This document shows positions 36,359-44,394 of a stretch of 64,000 nucleotides of DNA, one piece after another. The translations under genes and the position numbers were made by a program. Source of the stretch: an uncultured Methanoregula sp. (GTDB lineage: Archaea > Halobacteriota > Methanomicrobia > Methanomicrobiales > Methanospirillaceae); the NCBI RefSeq assembly GCF_963677065.1, contig NZ_OY781872.1, positions 2,227,419 through 2,291,418 on the forward strand. Direction: 5' to 3'. The first letter of the stretch is position 1; the number at the start of each line of letters is the position of its first letter. The notes under the pieces were generated by a model. It ran no database searches, was not told where the DNA came from, and saw only the letters and a program-made list of their open reading frames with translations.

Positions 36359-37300
36359 TCATTCACCAACCCGGTAAAGATCTTTCATCCATTCAACGGT
36401 CCGTTTAATACCTTCTTTGGGTGTCACGGTCGGATTGTGTTTCAGGTCACGGACTGCTCTGGAAAAGTCCATATGTTTCACCTTGGTGGTGAAGGGCTCT
36501 CCCTCTTCATAATGGACAAGTGAATCATCCCGACCTACGGCGCTCAGGATAAGATCAGAATACTGCTTGATATCCATCTCCCATTCCGGTCTCCCTCCGA
36601 CATTGTAGACCTCCCCGGGAATGAAATTGTCAACAATATTTGCCCAGGTCCGGCAGGAGTCCTCGACATAATCGATAATTCTCATATGTCCTTTGAAAAC
36701 GGTATAGGGTTTGTTGAAGAGAGCATGGTAGATAAACTTCGGGATGAAACCCCGGTATGGTGTATAATGCTCGTGGGGTCCGTAACAGTTAACAGGGCGG
36801 ACACGGACGGTCTCCGTCCCGAACATGGTGGCGGAGTTCATGCACATGAGTTCGCCGGCCCATTTGGTAATGGCATAATCATTCATCTGGTAGGTATCTT
36901 TGATCGGATTATTGACCATCACATCTTCTGACATCCTACCAGTAAAATCCCCGTACACTTCGGCACTGGAGTAAAAGATCATCCGGAATTTGAGTTTCTC
37001 CTGCAGGCGGATCATGTTTTTCGTACCGATACAGTTGGTCTGCCAGAGATTCTCGTAATAATCCTCGCCATTCCACCGACCGTATTCTGCAGCAAGATGA
37101 TAGACGTAATCGAACCGGTGCTTTTCAAAAAGGCGTTCTATCTGCCGGTAATTCCGGACATCGGTTCTGACATAATTATCCCGTTCTGTATTACAGAGAT
37201 CTGTTGCAATTACTTCATGTCCACGAGATGATAACTCGTTAACAAGATTTGTTCCAATAAATCCTGCACCGCCGGTTACAAGAATCTTTTTTGAGGTCAT
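36359..37300 (-). CDS. NAD-dependent epimerase/dehydratase (extended SDR)
   Basis: A 313-residue SDR: KKILVTGGAGFIGTNLV, YHLAAEYGRWNGEDYYEN, SSAEVYGDFTG, NDYAITKWAGELM (Tyr/Lys), RPVNCYGPHEHYTPYRG and EVYNVGGRPEWEMD. The SSAEVYG motif keeps an acidic residue, as in dehydratases. Start ATG 37300; the frame opens at 37318. Together with the SDR it precedes, it may provide two successive steps in one sugar pathway. Confidence 0.8.
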   Translation of the reverse strand: MTSKKILVTGGAGFIGTNLVNELSSRGHEVIATDLCNTERDNYVRTDVRNYRQIERLFEKHRFDYVYHLAAEYGRWNGEDYYENLWQTNCIGTKNMIRLQEKLKFRMIFYSSAEVYGDFTGRMSEDVMVNNPIKDTYQMNDYAITKWAGELMCMNSATMFGTETVRVRPVNCYGPHEHYTPYRGFIPKFIYHALFNKPYTVFKGHMRIIDYVEDSCRTWANIVDNFIPGEVYNVGGRPEWEMDIKQYSDLILSAVGRDDSLVHYEEGEPFTTKVKHMDFSRAVRDLKHNPTVTPKEGIKRTVEWMKDLYRVGE

Positions 37301-37383
37301 GACATCAACATCCAACAATTAAACAGAATATGATATTTAATTTTGAGAATATGCACGATATGGTTTTTTTGACATTCAGACAT

Positions 37384-38373
37384 TCAACTCTTGCATTCAT
37401 TTATTATCCTCACAAGTGTATTCAGGATCAGTCCGGCAATCACAAGAAGCATCCCAAGTACAAGAACAAATGCACATCCGGCTGCAAGGATGTCATGGAA
37501 AACATTGTTGACGCGTAATTCCGTGAATACCCACATTTCACCAAGCATCCCTCCAATAATCAGGATCCCTCCTGGCAACCCGAATGCGAGCAACGGTCGC
37601 CGGTAACTGATCAGGTTGATCAATTGCGTCAGTACACCCATACCATGCGTTACCGGATTTTTCTTGTGCTTATTCGGAACTTCATATCGAACATCAATTG
37701 ATACTTCTTTGATGACAAGATTATTCGCCGCAAAGTGGGCAATCATATCTGATTCCACATTGTATCCATTGGATTTAAAGTCAAGAAAATCCAGGGCTTT
37801 TCTGCTCAGGACCCGGTATCCGGATTGTGAATCGCTTACGTTGTGACCGGAACCCATATTCGTAAAAACATTGAGGGTCTTTTGCCCGGCTTGGCGGTAT
37901 ATGGGTATTTTTCCGCGTTTTTCAATGAACCTCGAACCGATGACGAGATCCGCATCCCCGCTCAGGACCGGGGCTGCCAGTCGCGGTATATCCCGGGTGA
38001 GATGCTGACCATCCGCATCGAGCATGACGGCTGCCTTGCAGCCCAGTTCCCGTGCCCGCTTCAAACCAAGGAGCAGGGCATAGGCTTTGCCCATGTTGTC
38101 ATCAAGCTGGATTACTTCAGCTCCTGCGGCAGTTGCGACTTCAGATGTTCTGTCTTTTGAACCATCATCGACAACAATGACCCGGTCAACATATTTTTTG
38201 ACGAGAAGGACCACAGAGCCAAGGGCAATCTGTTCATTGTATGCCGGGATTACGGCAATAAGTCCTTTGTCAATCGAAATATCTCCTTCGTTGACATCAA
38301 TCAATGTCGGTGTATTTGCAGAAACCTCCGTTTTGGATCCTGTATTATATGCCGGAATTTGAGTCTCTGTCAT
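37384..38373 (-). CDS. GT2 polyprenyl-phosphate sugar synthase (DPM1/AglK-like) with two C-terminal TM helices
   Basis: A 329-residue GT2 enzyme. After a 35-residue leader, the GT-A domain shows IAVIPAYNEQIALG, VIVVDDGSKDRTSE and AAVMLDADGQHLTRDIP with the DxD metal site, then VIGSRFIEKRG and SDSQSGYRVLSRKALDF. Two hydrophobic segments near the C-terminus (FGLPGGILIIGGML and AAGCAFVLVLGMLLVIAGLI) anchor it in the membrane. This matches dolichol-phosphate mannose/glucose synthases, which charge the polyprenyl carrier for archaeal N-glycosylation. First gene of the minus-strand run 38373-24926. Confidence 0.85.
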   Translation of the reverse strand: MTETQIPAYNTGSKTEVSANTPTLIDVNEGDISIDKGLIAVIPAYNEQIALGSVVLLVKKYVDRVIVVDDGSKDRTSEVATAAGAEVIQLDDNMGKAYALLLGLKRARELGCKAAVMLDADGQHLTRDIPRLAAPVLSGDADLVIGSRFIEKRGKIPIYRQAGQKTLNVFTNMGSGHNVSDSQSGYRVLSRKALDFLDFKSNGYNVESDMIAHFAANNLVIKEVSIDVRYEVPNKHKKNPVTHGMGVLTQLINLISYRRPLLAFGLPGGILIIGGMLGEMWVFTELRVNNVFHDILAAGCAFVLVLGMLLVIAGLILNTLVRIINECKS

Positions 38374-38873
38374 AGATTATTCGTCCGTTAATTATTATGG
38401 CGACTATTATCGGGTATTGATAAAATGAATAATTATTTTAAATCTGGAAAATAGTCACCTGCTGATTATTTATATATTACTAAAAAGATGGGAGGTGAAC
38501 CGTTTCAGATATCCGTACCTGATCTCAAATCGCCTCTTTCCGGGCTCCGATTTCTCTATCAGATCCTTGGTGGACACATATACCACGCTCATTTGTTCAC
38601 TCCGGGAAAAATGTCGGCGATTTTCTGGTTAAACTTAGAAATAACCGTATATTCGGGGAGAAAATTTCCCATTAATTGTGTTTCATTAGGGCGGTTTTTG
38701 GGACAAGTCTGGGCCGGAAAAAGGCGATCGTCCAATAGAACGCGTTGGCGGGAATCTGCGGAAAATCAGTTCTTATTACTCTGAATAGGGCCATTATGTG
38801 GGTTTTATGAAAACTATTCCCTTGGGAAATCCGCCCGGGGTCTCATGGATTTTCCCCGCCGGGAACGCACGGA
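38374..38873. other. 500-bp intergenic region
   Basis: Between hepT (tail) and the GT2 start. An AT-rich near-palindromic TATA-like element lies at 38465-38475 and could serve the minus-strand run. The plus-strand frame 38488-38784 has no motif, and I do not call it. Confidence 0.5.
38465..38475 (-). promoter_or_regulatory. Putative box A for minus-strand glycan run
   Basis: The sequence TTATTTATATA, near-symmetric, lies about 95 bp before the GT2 start. It could act on either strand; on the minus strand it would start the transcript near 38440. Confidence 0.3.
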
Positions 38874-39311
38874 TTACGGAAACGTTGTGAGAAATTTTTC
38901 CGTGGCATCAATAAAATCAAAAAAGTCCGGAAGCTGCCCGGTCAACAGGGAAAAAGCAAGCCGGTCATCGATTGTACCATACCGGTGTACAACAATGTTC
39001 CGGAATCCCCGCATGCGCCGCACCTGTGCGATAAGCCGGGCATCGAAGATGCCGCGGGATTCAAGGTGGGCGAGAATATCATCATCCGCTGAAGGGATAC
39101 CGAGAGTGAGATCGGTATTGATGATGGCGCAGATATCGAATACATCCTCGATGGCAAATTCCATCCGTTTATATATCCCGTCTTTCACGAGACCGAGGCG
39201 GGAAAAATCCTGGTATGAATCAGGAAGGTTATCAGAAACGAGATCGAGGCATTCGCGGATCTCTGTAATCTTAATCCTGATAACATCTTTCCGGATGATT
39301 TTTTTCTTCAT
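38874..39311 (-). CDS. hepT: HepT-type HEPN ribonuclease toxin
   Basis: A 145-residue, largely helical protein. RGFRNIVVHRYGTID carries the HEPN R-x4-H motif (R104, H109) followed by Y111, as in HepT, whose Tyr is AMPylated by its partner. HEPN toxins cleave RNA when active. Its start overlaps the stop of the nucleotidyltransferase gene by 4 bp (ATGA), the standard MNT-HepT arrangement. Confidence 0.85.
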   Translation of the reverse strand: MKKKIIRKDVIRIKITEIRECLDLVSDNLPDSYQDFSRLGLVKDGIYKRMEFAIEDVFDICAIINTDLTLGIPSADDDILAHLESRGIFDARLIAQVRRMRGFRNIVVHRYGTIDDRLAFSLLTGQLPDFFDFIDATEKFLTTFP

Positions 39312-39721
39312 GTAATTGCCTTCTCCCCGGTGTAATCATCCAGCCGGTGCCGGAACATCTCGAAATCGCGGCAGGTCAGGACGGCAGTCTCGTAAACAAA
39401 ACGCAGATCCCGGTAAAAAACAACCTCTCCTTTCAGCACTTCCATCCGCACATACAGCGGGAGCAGGGAAAAGATCTGGATATCGAAAAGATCCGCTCCC
39501 GGAAGAGAGAGAGCCTGCATACGGAACCGGGAAGACTCCTCCGGGGTTCCATCGTAGTATATGCACAGGTCGATATCCGAACCGGTTCTCCCTGTAAGGG
39601 AAGATCCATACAGCATAATGAACCGGACCCGTTCAAATCCCGGCAGTTCTGACAATACCCTGATTTTCGTGCGGACGGCTTCCATCACGGCTTCCCTGTT
39701 GTCAGGCGTACGATTAACCAT
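39308..39721 (-). CDS. mntA: MNT-type minimal nucleotidyltransferase antitoxin
   Basis: A 137-residue protein with the nucleotidyltransferase motif GSSLTGRTGSDIDLCIYY: GS at 39-40 and the metal-binding DID at 49-51. MntA neutralises HepT by transferring AMP to its tyrosine. It precedes hepT with a 4-bp overlap. ATG at 39721; a box A-like sequence lies about 35 bp upstream, giving a short leader. Confidence 0.85.
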   Translation of the reverse strand: MVNRTPDNREAVMEAVRTKIRVLSELPGFERVRFIMLYGSSLTGRTGSDIDLCIYYDGTPEESSRFRMQALSLPGADLFDIQIFSLLPLYVRMEVLKGEVVFYRDLRFVYETAVLTCRDFEMFRHRLDDYTGEKAIT

Positions 39722-39753
39722 TGCACATTCCTGTCAAGAGTTGATGTCCCATA

Positions 39754-39763
39754 ATGCATAAAG
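39754..39763 (-). promoter_or_regulatory. Putative box A for mntA-hepT
   Basis: On the minus strand CTTTATGCAT, preceded by GGATAAC (a BRE-like purine-rich stretch), is about 35 bp from the mntA start codon. Confidence 0.4.
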
Positions 39764-39908
39764 GTTATCCGGGGGAAGGGCCGGTATGGAATCCCCGGAG
39801 GGGATCACTTCGGATATCACCTGCAAGGCTCCGTTTGCCATGGCCGGACGGTAGCGGATATGGTTCGTCAGGTCCTGGAGAAGAGGTTTTTATTGTATAC
39901 ACACCTCC

Positions 39909-40076
39909 ATGCGGTACAGAATTGTAAACGCGATTGACAATTTGTCCAATGCTTCAGGAATTATGCCCGAAAAAAACATGACGCTGAATAAAAAACCTGC
40001 AGCCTGCAAAAGTGTTTCCTGCAATGGCAGTGATCGGCCCTGCAAGTCTAAAACGACTATTGAGGATTGCTGTTAA
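39909..40076 (+). CDS. Possible 55-residue Cys-rich micropeptide
   Basis: A short frame, ATG 39909 to TAA 40074-40076, with a distinctive cysteine-rich end: AACKSVSCNGSDRPCKSK and finally EDCC. The last 25 residues hold five Cys and several Lys/Asp, as in metal-binding or disulphide-rich peptides. An AT-rich TATA-like stretch (TTTTTATTGTATA) lies just before the ATG. An inner ATG at 39963, with AGGA upstream, would give 37 residues. It may be chance; conservation is the test. No processing enzymes are adjacent. Confidence 0.35.
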   Translation: MRYRIVNAIDNLSNASGIMPEKNMTLNKKPAACKSVSCNGSDRPCKSKTTIEDCC

Positions 40077-40347
40077 CCCCCCATTTCCCTGATTTCTTTC
40101 AACGGATGTTTGACTGAATTTGGAGGTTTAATGGTTATTTCCCATGAAAATTGCACATTAACTCTATATTTTCAGGATTCTTCACGCTCTCCCATTTATT
40201 GCGATGAACCCCGGCGGATCAATGACTGCCAGAAAAATCATTGTCGCAGCTATGCGTCGGAGAGGAGCGTAGGGGTGAACCCCGCATACCAGAAATTTTC
40301 AGGGTGTGAATGCCCGTTCATGTGTGTTTCTATTGAGTGTCCGATCG
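40077..40347. other. Intergenic region with repeat copy 1
   Basis: Contains the GCGATGAACCCCG repeat (see separate entry) and a GGGGTGAACCCC hairpin at about 40273-40284. No gene is supported here. Confidence 0.5.
40197..40223 (+). repeat. Dispersed direct repeat, copy 1
   Basis: TTATTGCGATGAACCCCG followed by GCGGATCAAT. It matches 43852-43880 except for one base near the start and a 2-base insertion (CA) in the second copy. The two copies flank wecB and the two secreted-protein genes. Confidence 0.65.
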
Positions 40348-41427
40348 TTATTTCCCGATACGATCTTCGCAAATCTGTACGATCCTCTCCGCAGCCTTCC
40401 CGTCCCCGTACGGATTCTCCCAGGACCGGCCGGCACGCATCATCGTATCCGCAGCTTCGATAATGGCTGAAGGCCTGGTGCCGGCAAGAATATTTCCCCC
40501 GGCATCCACGGTCTCCGGGCGCTCCGTGTTCTCCCGCAGGGTTACGCAGGGAACCCTGAGAATGCAGGTCTCTTCCTGGACTCCCCCGGAATCGGAGAGA
40601 ACGAGCGCTGCATGAGCTTCGAGCTCGAGAAATTCCATATATCCGACCGGCTGCAGGATGGTGATGCCCGTTGACGGGATCCTGAAATCCCGGAGCATCT
40701 TCTGGGTGCGGGGATGCATGGGGAAAATCACTGGCATGGTGTATTTCTTTGCAAGAGTAGAGAGTGCGCTGATAATTCCCCGGAGATGGATCTCGTCATC
40801 AACATTTTCCGCACGGTGGGCGGTTGCAAGAAGATAGCGGCCGGAAGAGAGCCCGCGATCCTGCAGCAGCGAAGACTTTGCCTGGGCAATCGTGCGGTTC
40901 TGGAAGACCGTGTCGACAACCGTGTTACCGGTCACGTGGATCTTCGACAGATCAATTCCTTCCCTGACAAGATTGCTCTTCGAGAGCTCCGTTGGTGCAA
41001 AGAGGAGATCGGCAATATGGTCCGCTACGATCCGGTTGATCTCTTCGGGCATGCGCCGGTCGAAACTTCTCAGGCCGGCTTCGACATGTCCAACGGGAAT
41101 GTGAAGCTTTGCCGCTGCCAGTGCCCCGGCAAGTACGGTATTGGTATCCCCCTGGACAAGGACGATATCCGGGGAACTGTCCAGGCAGATCTTCTCAATC
41201 CCGGTCATGATTTTGCCGGTCTGTTCGGCGTGGCTGGCGGATCCCACGTCAAGGTTATAATCCGGCTCTGGGAGTTCCAGTTCGTTGAAGAAAATTCTGT
41301 CCATCTCATAGGAATAATGCTGGCCGGTATGGATTACGGAATAGTCCAATTGCTTTTGCTGGCAGGCCCGGATAACCGGCGCCATCTTGATTATTTCCGG
41401 GCGTGTTCCAAGGATAATGGATATCAT
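40348..41427 (-). CDS. wecB: UDP-N-acetylglucosamine 2-epimerase, non-hydrolysing (WecB/WbpI-like)
   Basis: A 359-residue GT-B-fold epimerase: ISIILGTRPEIIKMAPVI at the start, VLVQGDTNTVLAGALAA, HVEAGLRSFDRRMPEEINR, HRAENVDDEIHL and the UDP-binding SDSGGVQEE. It interconverts UDP-GlcNAc and UDP-ManNAc; WbpI does the same with the 2,3-diacetamido glucuronic acid form. ATG 41427 is chosen: homology starts at MISIILGTRPE, and a GGTA site stands before it, although the frame is open to 41499. It stands apart from the other glycan genes, between HepT/MNT and secreted proteins. Confidence 0.9.
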   Translation of the reverse strand: MISIILGTRPEIIKMAPVIRACQQKQLDYSVIHTGQHYSYEMDRIFFNELELPEPDYNLDVGSASHAEQTGKIMTGIEKICLDSSPDIVLVQGDTNTVLAGALAAAKLHIPVGHVEAGLRSFDRRMPEEINRIVADHIADLLFAPTELSKSNLVREGIDLSKIHVTGNTVVDTVFQNRTIAQAKSSLLQDRGLSSGRYLLATAHRAENVDDEIHLRGIISALSTLAKKYTMPVIFPMHPRTQKMLRDFRIPSTGITILQPVGYMEFLELEAHAALVLSDSGGVQEETCILRVPCVTLRENTERPETVDAGGNILAGTRPSAIIEAADTMMRAGRSWENPYGDGKAAERIVQICEDRIGK

Positions 41428-41919
41428 GGGCAGGTACCTTTTTGAATAACAGGTATTTGATGAATCAGACGATATCTGTATCTGATTATTAATAATCAAT
41501 CATAAATTTCAATGTACTTTGTTGATTGGATGGATCTAAAATGGTTTTCATGTGATTATTATGCATTTTGAAATTCTGCTATCATTTGTAAGTTGATTCC
41601 GTGACTCATTAGGACAGATCAACTGTTTCTGTTGCCGGGAGATCATTTCTTGGACAAATACGGTCGTTCATGAATTTTTGATACGTGAGCTTAGCGGGAA
41701 TGTTTTCTAGTTTTATAATCTGATGACAATTCCGTCATCCGGTTCCGTGAACGATCTGAATGATCAGTGTATATTAATTATAAAAATCCAAAAATATCTC
41801 GTAAAACATTGTATCGGGTTCCAATTTGTGTACAGTTCATTTTACATTGGAAGAGATCCGAAGATTTATACTCTAATAAAATAATAAAATGGAACATATT
41901 TGATTGGGGTTGTTTACTT
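41428..41919. other. Intergenic region before secreted proteins
   Basis: Nearly 500 bp of AT-rich sequence between divergent genes. It holds the box A at 41865; otherwise I see nothing. Confidence 0.6.
41865..41872 (+). promoter_or_regulatory. Box A for secreted-protein operon
   Basis: TTTATACT with a purine-rich GAAGA just upstream (BRE-like). Transcription would begin near 41893, about 27 bp before the ATG. Confidence 0.55.
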
Positions 41920-42984
41920 ATGAGGAATAGACGTACATTGATATTTGGCATTCTTGTTGCCATGATCTGCCTGGCCCTGGTGCCGGCAGCATCCGCATAC
42001 ACAGCAACGCTGGTTACGCCGGCAAGCGAATCCACGAACTTGCAATCGGGATCCTCAATCCTGATCAACCTGAACGACCTTGCGGATGGGGACCATGTCA
42101 CCTACAAGATCACCTCAACGGATCTTAATGTCCCTGGCAATACCATTACCCTTCCTTCGACAAATATGCCCTTTGATTTCAAGAACGGGCTTGCCCAGTC
42201 AACCCTGACAACTACCGGTGTTGATGGAATCACCTTCACGGTCACGAAAGACGGTGGTGCCGCAATGTCAAAAACCGGTACCAATACCGTGCAGAGCGCA
42301 TATAACATCAAGAAGGGGAATTATGTCATAACCATTGACGGGACAAAAACAAGCAACACTCTTGGCGTTGATTATAATGTTACGGGAACGGTGGATACCG
42401 GGACCGGCATACCCAACCCGGCCGCACTTTCCTTCACGATAACGGGTGTCGACTATGGGCATCTTACTATCCAGGTTCTTGATGGAACAACGTCAAAACT
42501 GTCCAAGACATTTACTATAGCTCCGGTTCCAACCCCGGTCCCGACCTATTCCAGCGGTGATACCGGTGGTGGCAGGACAGGACCTGCCGCTGCCCCGGCT
42601 GCTGCTCCCGCACAGCTGGCTCCTGCCCAGCAGGCTATAACGGGTATTATAACTGAACTTGTTTCTGCCAATGCAGTAACCACGATAACGCTGGCCGAGG
42701 GCAAAACAACCGCATCCACGACGGTTGATGTCGGTTCCAATGCCGGTATCGGAGGAACACCGGGAGGATCCCTCTCATTCAGCCCCGGAACCGTTGTCAC
42801 CACGGGTCTCGGAACCCCCGCGGGTACTATTGGGGCAGCTTCATTGAACCTGTATTCTCCTACTACTGTTATTGACCAGGGCTCTGTCTTGGAGTCCTTA
42901 TCAATCAGTCAAGCCGGAGTAACGACATTAGATTTTAGCTCCCTGTTTGGTTCAGGTGGGACCACTTTCAACTTTTTCAGCTGA
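41920..42984 (+). CDS. Secreted surface protein with signal peptide, unknown function
   Basis: A 354-residue protein starting at ATG 41920 (GGGGT nine bases upstream). The signal peptide has RNRR, then a hydrophobic core and PAASA, with likely cleavage before YTATL. The mature part has two beta-rich, Thr/Ser-rich regions resembling surface-layer modules, separated by a linker (PVPTPVPTYSSGDTGGG, then an Ala/Pro-rich stretch). The C-terminus ends LFGSGGTTFNFFS without a membrane anchor. Many N-x-T/S sites make it a plausible glycosylation substrate. The frame is open upstream to 41767, but the signal peptide fixes the start. Confidence 0.8.
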   Translation: MRNRRTLIFGILVAMICLALVPAASAYTATLVTPASESTNLQSGSSILINLNDLADGDHVTYKITSTDLNVPGNTITLPSTNMPFDFKNGLAQSTLTTTGVDGITFTVTKDGGAAMSKTGTNTVQSAYNIKKGNYVITIDGTKTSNTLGVDYNVTGTVDTGTGIPNPAALSFTITGVDYGHLTIQVLDGTTSKLSKTFTIAPVPTPVPTYSSGDTGGGRTGPAAAPAAAPAQLAPAQQAITGIITELVSANAVTTITLAEGKTTASTTVDVGSNAGIGGTPGGSLSFSPGTVVTTGLGTPAGTIGAASLNLYSPTTVIDQGSVLESLSISQAGVTTLDFSSLFGSGGTTFNFFS

Positions 42985-42993
42985 GGTTGTAAC

Positions 42994-43611
42994 ATGAAAA
43001 AGACAACGATGATAATGGCGGGCATGATCTGCATGATCTGCCTTGCAATGCTTGCTCCCGCAGTCTCGGCTGCGGATCTGGTGCCGTTCAACCGGTCCAC
43101 CGTGAAAGCCGGAGATGCATTCTATTCCGGCAGCACGATCGTAACAACTCCCGAGGGTGCGACATTCTCGCAGCCCGTGACCATCTCCTTCATACTCACG
43201 CAGGACCAGTGGAAACAGGCCCTTGATGTTACCAACGGGAATACCAAGGCAATAGTTGTTGCCGGGTTCGATGAGCAGAATGCTACCTGGTCCTATCTTG
43301 GCCCGACTTCCGTATCGACAGCAGCAGACGGCCGCCACGTAGTTGCCGCAAACACGACCCACACGGGCATGTTCTCGGTCTTCTATATCGTGGTGCCGCT
43401 GGATGTAACTCCCGGCCCGACGCCCAACACCTTCGGTAACATGGTCGGGGCAACTCCCGCAGCAACGTCAGCAGCTGCAAGTCCGGCCGCTACCGGAACC
43501 GCTCCCGCAAAAGCCCAGGCCGCCCCGACCCAGAGCCCCACGCTTCCGGGCCTTGCAGTCATCGGCGTGATTGGCGCTGTCGGGTTCATTGTTGCCCGCA
43601 GAAAATTCTGA
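42994..43611 (+). CDS. Secreted surface protein with C-terminal sorting-type anchor
   Basis: A 205-residue protein: signal peptide (KKTTMIMAGMICMICLAML, cleavage near VSA/ADL), a beta-rich domain of about 100 residues, a Pro/Ala/Thr stalk (TPAATSAAASPAATG) and a C-terminal tripartite tail: PTLPGLAVIGVIGAVGFIV then ARRKF. The motif, hydrophobic helix and basic end match PGF-CTERM-like archaeosortase substrates, which are cut and attached to lipid. GAGG about eight bases before ATG 42994; nine bases from the upstream gene, so co-transcribed. Confidence 0.8.
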   Translation: MKKTTMIMAGMICMICLAMLAPAVSAADLVPFNRSTVKAGDAFYSGSTIVTTPEGATFSQPVTISFILTQDQWKQALDVTNGNTKAIVVAGFDEQNATWSYLGPTSVSTAADGRHVVAANTTHTGMFSVFYIVVPLDVTPGPTPNTFGNMVGATPAATSAAASPAATGTAPAKAQAAPTQSPTLPGLAVIGVIGAVGFIVARRKF

Positions 43612-43851
43612 TTCAACTACCAACCCCGATAAATTTTCTTTTTTAGAGAAACCTGGTCAGCAGATTTTGTATGGTATCTGATGACGCTCCCCGAGACTTT
43701 TCATGGTCTGCCTGAAGTGTTTGAATACAACTGTACATCCGTCACATTTTCCTGTACAGGTGGCATTGCAATGTGCTCCCACTCCCTGTACGGGGCAGGG
43801 CTGCTGAAATGGTGACTGTTCTCACCTTAAAAAATGTTTTTCAACGTGAAT

Positions 43852-43880
43852 TCTTGCGATGAACCCCGCAGCGGATCAAT
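43852..43880 (+). repeat. Dispersed direct repeat, copy 2
   Basis: TTCTTGCGATGAACCCCG, then CAGCGGATCAAT. Same orientation as the copy at 40197-40223, 3.6 kb away. Confidence 0.65.
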
Positions 43881-44108
43881 TTCCTGTCACCAGTACGTTC
43901 CCTTGCCCGTCAGAGAACTCATGTATGCCTCTTGTTCCGGGTAACGAATTGAACCAGAAACGTACAGGTTCATTTCTTCAGGGAGTTCCGTTCAGGATTT
44001 TCTCTCAGGTGCCCCTGCTGCAGACGGGATGATCCTCCAATACCTCATGAAATACTGAAAAATTGCTGCTGAACCGTGAGCACTTCCCATGCCATGTTCA
44101 AGGGATCT

Positions 44109-44380
44109 GACAGAAACAGACTCATGGAGTAATCTCCCGAATTTACTATATTACTGGAATAAAATTCTCATCGTATTCCTTAATTTTTCCAGATTACAAG
44201 GATAACGTACTCTGTCCTCATCGGATGTGGCAGTCCCGGGCGTGGTCCCCTCCGGTCCCCCGTATCAGATGAAATATTCAAACAGCATTCCTCCCGGGCG
44301 ATCCCAGTCATATGGGTGGGCGGGTTTATTTTATTGAATGTTGAGGGTAAAAAATTCAGGACCGGACAGAAACAGACTCA
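44109..44380 (+). repeat. 16-bp direct repeat pair
   Basis: GACAGAAACAGACTCA occurs at 44109-44124 and again at 44365-44380, exact copies 256 bp apart in non-coding DNA. Confidence 0.6.
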
Positions 44381-44394
44381 GGCCTTAAAAAAAG

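Larger units (their letters stand above)
43612..44394. other. 783-bp region without a gene
   Basis: After a T-rich stretch (about 43633-43646, possible terminator) the region holds repeat copy 2 (43852-43880), two copies of a 16-bp direct repeat and a TATA-like stretch near 44328, but no supported gene on either strand. Confidence 0.6.

Noticed and set aside
38488..38784. 98-codon plus-strand frame
   Set aside because: No similarity to a protein family I know and no binding site; a TATA-like element nearby could equally serve the other strand.
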